Assembly: GCF_964019385.1 (NCBI RefSeq)
Contig: NC_088644.1
Span: 36,319,706-36,383,705, forward strand
Direction of reading: 5' to 3'
Length of the DNA stretch: 64,000 bases
Source: Sycon ciliatum
Lineage: Eukaryota > Porifera > Calcarea > Leucosolenida > Sycettidae
The translations under genes were made by a program, and so were the position numbers. The notes below the pieces were generated by a model that was not told where the DNA came from, did no database searches, and saw only the letters and a list, made by a program, of their open reading frames with translations. Shown here piece after piece: positions 61,070 through 64,000 of this stretch (position 1 is its first letter; every line of letters begins with the position of its first letter).

Positions 61070-63901
61070 ACATACACATACACACACAATCGAGTAAATC
61101 TAATGCTACATTGTACATGTTTCCGTCGTGTCCTTACCCAAACAATGCAATCATAAATCAACAACCACTACCCAAACAATGCAATCATAAATCAACAACC
61201 ACTACCCAAACAATGCAATCATAAATCATTAACCACTACCCAAACAATGCAATCATAAATCAACAACCACTACCCAAACAATGCAATCATAAATCAACAA
61301 CCACTACCCAAACAATGCAATCATAAATCAACAACCACTACCCAAACAATGCAATCATAAATCAACAACCACTACCCAAACAATGCAATCATAAATCAAC
61401 AACCACTACCCAAACAATGCAATCATAAATCAACAACCACTACCCAAACAATGCAATCATAAATCAACAACCACTACCCAAACAATGCAATCATAAATCA
61501 ACAACCACTACCCAAACAATGCAATCATAAATCAACAACCACTACCCAAACAATGCAATCATAAATCATTAACCACTACCCAAACAATGCAATCATAAAT
61601 CAACAACCACTACCCAAACAATGCAATCATAAATCAACAACCACTACCCAAACAATGCAATCATAAATCAACAACCACTACTCAAACAATGCAATCATAA
61701 ATCAACAACCACTACCCAAACAATGCAATCATAAATCAACAACCACTACCCATGATGAACATACTATAGTCTAATGCTCTAAGCCACTAAGATTACAAGT
61801 GAGAAACATAAGGTGTCAATTCAAAAATCCTGCTTCGAATCGGAATGAGTAGTTCCGACTATGCTATGCCCCCCAGTCAATTGGGAACTCTTGACCACAG
61901 GAGTGTAACATTGACACAGCAAATTGCTATTTTCGGTCTTTGATCACTTTGATCACTTTGTGATAACTGCAGTATCTACAATCCCTTACTCTCCTTTGTG
62001 TACCTCTTGTGTATCGGATTTTTGGGTGAATAACTGCTCCCATAATAATGAGTTTGCTTGATTATAAGGACAATTTTAACTCGTATACTGAGCCAATAAA
62101 TATAAGTAACCACGAATGCACATTCTACTGCTTATTATCTTGTTACAGTCGTGCATAGTTGCTTCATAACTCGTTTCCAGGTGATTTGTTCTATTTTTTT
62201 TATTATAAGGACAATTATTTTACATAATACGAATAACGCTTATAAGAGCTCTCACCTTGAGCAAGACAATGGACTCACGAGCAGCCTTAATGTTCAGCTT
62301 CTGTGATGCATTGGTATTGAGGTGGGTCTTGTCAATTTGCTGATATGGGACCATCTGGGCAAAGTACAATATATATATTCATATTGTCAGCACCACACAC
62401 TTCACTTCAGGCAGGCACAGTGGGTTGGTCAAAGACCATGATTGAGATACGAGAGGAACCTGGTTCAAGTCCTGCCTGGGAGCGGTTTTTTCTAGCCGTG
62501 CTGCTACCCACAGTCAACTGGGAGCTTGTGGCCAGGCACAAGGGGTACATGGATGCGGCTAATGGGGTCTTTCTCGGCACTTGTGTCAGTGGTTGTGAGA
62601 CTTATCCACTCACCCCCAGCGTTAGGTTAGGCGCTGCATCTGCCGCTAGGGTTTACCGTGTGTTAGTGGCCGTCGTGAGTTCCCTTCGGGAACGGACACG
62701 ATAATTTACTTTCACACACTTCGTACAAAACCCGCACTGCACTAGCAATGAACTTCAGATACAGATTGCAGTGCACGGCTTACAGGCAACATACACACAT
62801 CTGTACCTGTAATGCGTACCAATAATAACAAAGTCATTTGGTGAATGACCAGGTAAAACTCATTGCTGTTTTTTATACTTGATTGCTGCACGACCAGGTC
62901 ATATTCCTGCACTTGAGCTCTCCAACAGCTTTGCATTGACGCTCATCACAAGCGCCCCTTGTTTACTGTCAGCTCCAGCATACTACAGACACACATACAC
63001 AGTCGGCAAGGCTACCACGCAATGCGGCGGCAGCATAGCGGTAGTTAAGACTACATGATAACGAAAGAAGCAGACAAGGCAACTCAATACACAGCTATTT
63101 ACCGACTCTGGATCAAAGTCACCGAGGCGCATTCTCCAGTACATATTGCGCCAGACGGAGTCCTCTATGGTGGATTTGGCAACCAAGCCGTCCGTGACTG
63201 CTTTGCCAAGGTTCTTGCTATAGATTGCATCATGTCCCAGGTCAAGATCAGTAGTAGCGTTCATGCTGACGGCCGCTGCTTCCTCAGCAGTCTGAACATA
63301 ATGATGAGTTGCGTACACCATTGCAACACCACCTGGAGAAAACAAGTGACCGGGGAGAGTCCACTAGTTACTAAAATATAGAAGGATGTGACTTCTGGGT
63401 ACAGTCTAATGCTTTTAACATGATTCCACGTGTCCAGAAATGGCACTGGGGGAGGGGGATCTCGTTTTCTCTCTCTCTCCCTCTCCATCTCCCTATCTCT
63501 CTTCCTCTCCCTCTCACTCTCACTCCCACTCTTCCTGTCTCTCCCTCTCACTCTTCCTCACCCTCACCCTCTCCCTTTCCATCCCTACCGTATATAAATA
63601 TTAAGATGCAAGCTTTTGCAGATAAAACAAAATTCCTGGACTTAACCCCTTCCCTCATTGAAAACAACAGCATATACTTTGGTATATTCAGGTGTGGCCA
63701 AAGAAAAGGCCCCAGAAGACATTGATAATACATTAACCAACCGTTGTCAGAGCAGACAGAGACATTGTGTCCACCGAACTCTTCGCGCAGCACCTTCTTC
63801 AGAATGAACTTGTTCGCACAGTCGGGTGCACCGTCTTCCGAACCCTTCGTGTACACACCGCTGTATGCCGGCATGACCTGACCCGCATGACCAGCCATAA
63901 T
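52704..63901 (-). CDS. GH3 beta-xylosidase/arabinofuranosidase-like enzyme, 5' partial
   Basis: Fourteen exons: 63901-63742, 63332-63103, 62354-62256, 60689-60635, 57910-57825, 57317-57198, 56712-56590, 56304-56240, 55732-55641, 55039-54931, 54398-54302, 53939-53877, 53657-53518, 52902-52704. They give 545 residues to the stop, with phase continuous throughout. The TIM-barrel end carries VCSDNGG, where the Asp is the expected nucleophile, then TTDLDLG. The alpha/beta sandwich follows: ARESIVLLKN, LLPL, GPNIDA, GLSGHQEGEGHDR, DLPGCQL, VWYPGALGGTAVAEAIFG. YYTGEPLFPFGFGLTY leads into a C-terminal fibronectin-III-like domain (GFKRVPVAPG, LSVVDENG, PGVYVIYG). Family members are usually 700-800 residues, so about 200 N-terminal residues, including any signal peptide, lie off the right edge. 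Such enzymes cleave xylosides or arabinosides and are normally secreted. The substrate is not fixed by sequence. Confidence 0.92.
53024..53138. mobile_element. palindromic mini-element in the last GH3 intron
   Basis: Inverted arms share GAAATTAAGAATGTAAAC and TCATCAG(T/C)(G/A)GTCACAA over 115 bases. The 16 bases before it (53009-53024, CAGGCTAAAAGACATG) repeat those spanning the acceptor of the last GH3 exon at 52899-52914. Confidence 0.65.
58136..58205 (+). repeat. partial copy of the 4749-4996 insertion
   Basis: About 70 bases share CGGAATCAC(A/G)GCCATTCC, CCCCGGGACGCAGG and GGTTTGTT/TTGTTTGTT-type sequence with the 5' part of the solo-LTR-like element, then diverge. Confidence 0.65.
58912..59397 (+). 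CDS. unrecognised ORF in the hAT-type element
   Basis: The frame reads from ATG at 58912; an internal Met (MVYRPMEGEIIHGICELL) may be the better start. The middle is helical-looking (ESFLHIIRTQLHKASGF, AWQQVLSSISTAFP) and Cys-rich near its end (KCECC). The last codons run into a GT microsatellite, so the true end or a splice site is uncertain. I do not recognise the family. It could be a gene fragment carried by the element or a novel element protein. Confidence 0.3.
   Translation: MYLVCKLLTLYVNLRPQPLLCLCADPCKSGSATMVYRPMEGEIIHGICELLTMRQASVTDAMESFLHIIRTQLHKASGFGNLLRQEVCQLKACNGAGILQAWQQVLSSISTAFPKVKLCIRHNMTQLKTTEAVKCECCTSMRVCVYVCVCVCVYVCGCAKA
59387..59476 (+). CDS. short C2HC zinc-finger frame in the hAT-type element
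   Basis: The frame reads PKPRVFICGCGRDFRRPNDL, then TRHRKYCNS and a stop. Spacing C-x-C-(x)12-H-(x)3-C with the F and L core resembles a C2H2-class finger with Cys as fourth ligand. It overlaps the end of the larger frame in a different phase and may be joined to it by splicing across the GT tract. That join is speculation. Confidence 0.4.
   Translation, partial: PKPRVFICGCGRDFRRPNDLTRHRKYCNS
60905..61086 (+). repeat. (CA)n microsatellite
   Basis: A long CA tract with interrupted CACGCACAGT units at its 5' side, in the GH3 intron. Thr/His and Cys/Val frames across it are artefacts. Confidence 0.95.
61137..61751 (+). repeat. 34-base minisatellite, about 18 copies
   Basis: Highly uniform units of 34 bases (AACAATGCAATCATAAATCA then ACAACCACTACCCA). 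A variant with ATCATTAACC appears at about 61226 and again at about 61566, exactly ten units apart. This suggests a recent multi-unit duplication. Confidence 0.95.
61770..61925 (+). mobile_element. possible diverged SINE relative
   Basis: A weak B-box (GCTTCGAATC) and the piece CCCAGTCAATTGGGAACTC resemble the SINE at 62408 (CCACAGTCAACTGGGAGC). It is too diverged to be certain. Confidence 0.3.
62408..62712 (+). mobile_element. tRNA-derived SINE, about 305 bases
   Basis: The tRNA-like head has a paired acceptor stem (CAGGCA / TGCCTG), an A-box-like GTGGGTTGGTC and B-box GGTTCAAGTCC. A body and a conserved 3' tail containing a GTTCCC-TTC-GGGAAC hairpin follow. The tail recurs at 45711-45781. 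It lies in the GH3 intron between exons 63332-63103 and 62354-62256. Confidence 0.75.
63445..63585 (+). repeat. CT-rich simple sequence
   Basis: CTCTC(A/C)CTC-type units in the first visible GH3 intron. The Arg/Glu minus-strand frame and Ser/Pro/Leu plus-strand frame are artefacts. Confidence 0.8.
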
Positions 63902-64000
63902 CTGATGGAAACAAAAAAAGAAAAGAAGAGCTATCTGCGTAAAGACGTGTGGTCCAACGTAAAAAGATACGGGGAAACGAAGAAATGCCTGCATGGCACA

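Noticed and set aside
61137..61751. Regular repeat array considered as a CRISPR array
   Set aside because: Units are contiguous 34-mers without unique spacers, in an animal intron.
63176..63380. Plus-strand frames antisense to GH3 exon 63332-63103
   Set aside because: They are shadows of the GH3 coding strand, which shows the conserved motifs and matching splice phases.

Overview
This is animal nuclear DNA. Coding exons are short (37-373 bases), separated by GT-AG introns (two look GC-AG), and the introns are packed with transposons, MITEs, SINE-like repeats and microsatellites. The gene content (an animal GH116 glycosidase and a GH3 beta-xylosidase-type enzyme) suggests an early-branching animal, most likely a sponge. 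That placement is inference. I built the exon models by hand: I joined frames that match known families, required a splice signal at each end, and checked that the codon phase carries from exon to exon.

Layout. (1) 936-26832, plus strand: 26 exons of a GH116 (non-lysosomal glucosylceramidase-like) enzyme, with its 5' end off the left edge. Its largest intron (7973-14621) holds decayed hAT and BEL/Pao-like coding fragments and a foldback repeat. (2) 26833-30673: convergent intergenic region with a CT-rich minisatellite and a nested transposon stack, including a duplicated host segment that preserves the empty target site. (3) 40663-30674, minus strand: a complete 10-exon DUF4140/DUF4139 (MuiA/F37C4.5-like) gene of about 601 residues. 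(4) 51550-41891, minus strand: its tandem paralogue of about 640 residues with the same ten exons and phases. A 97-base tract of exon 1 is identical between the two copies. (5) 63901-52704, minus strand: 14 exons of a GH3 beta-xylosidase-like enzyme, with its 5' end off the right edge. Its introns hold a 2.16 kb hAT-type element, a 34-base minisatellite of about 18 copies and a tRNA-derived SINE.

Two genes encode glycosidases (GH116 and GH3) that flank a duplicated pair of unknown function. I see no evidence of shared regulation and infer no pathway from the arrangement. No previously undescribed multi-gene system is evident. The most unusual objects are the TIR-only 38-base hAT derivative at 29779-29816, the nested stack around it, and the apparent gene-conversion tract between the DUF4139 paralogues.
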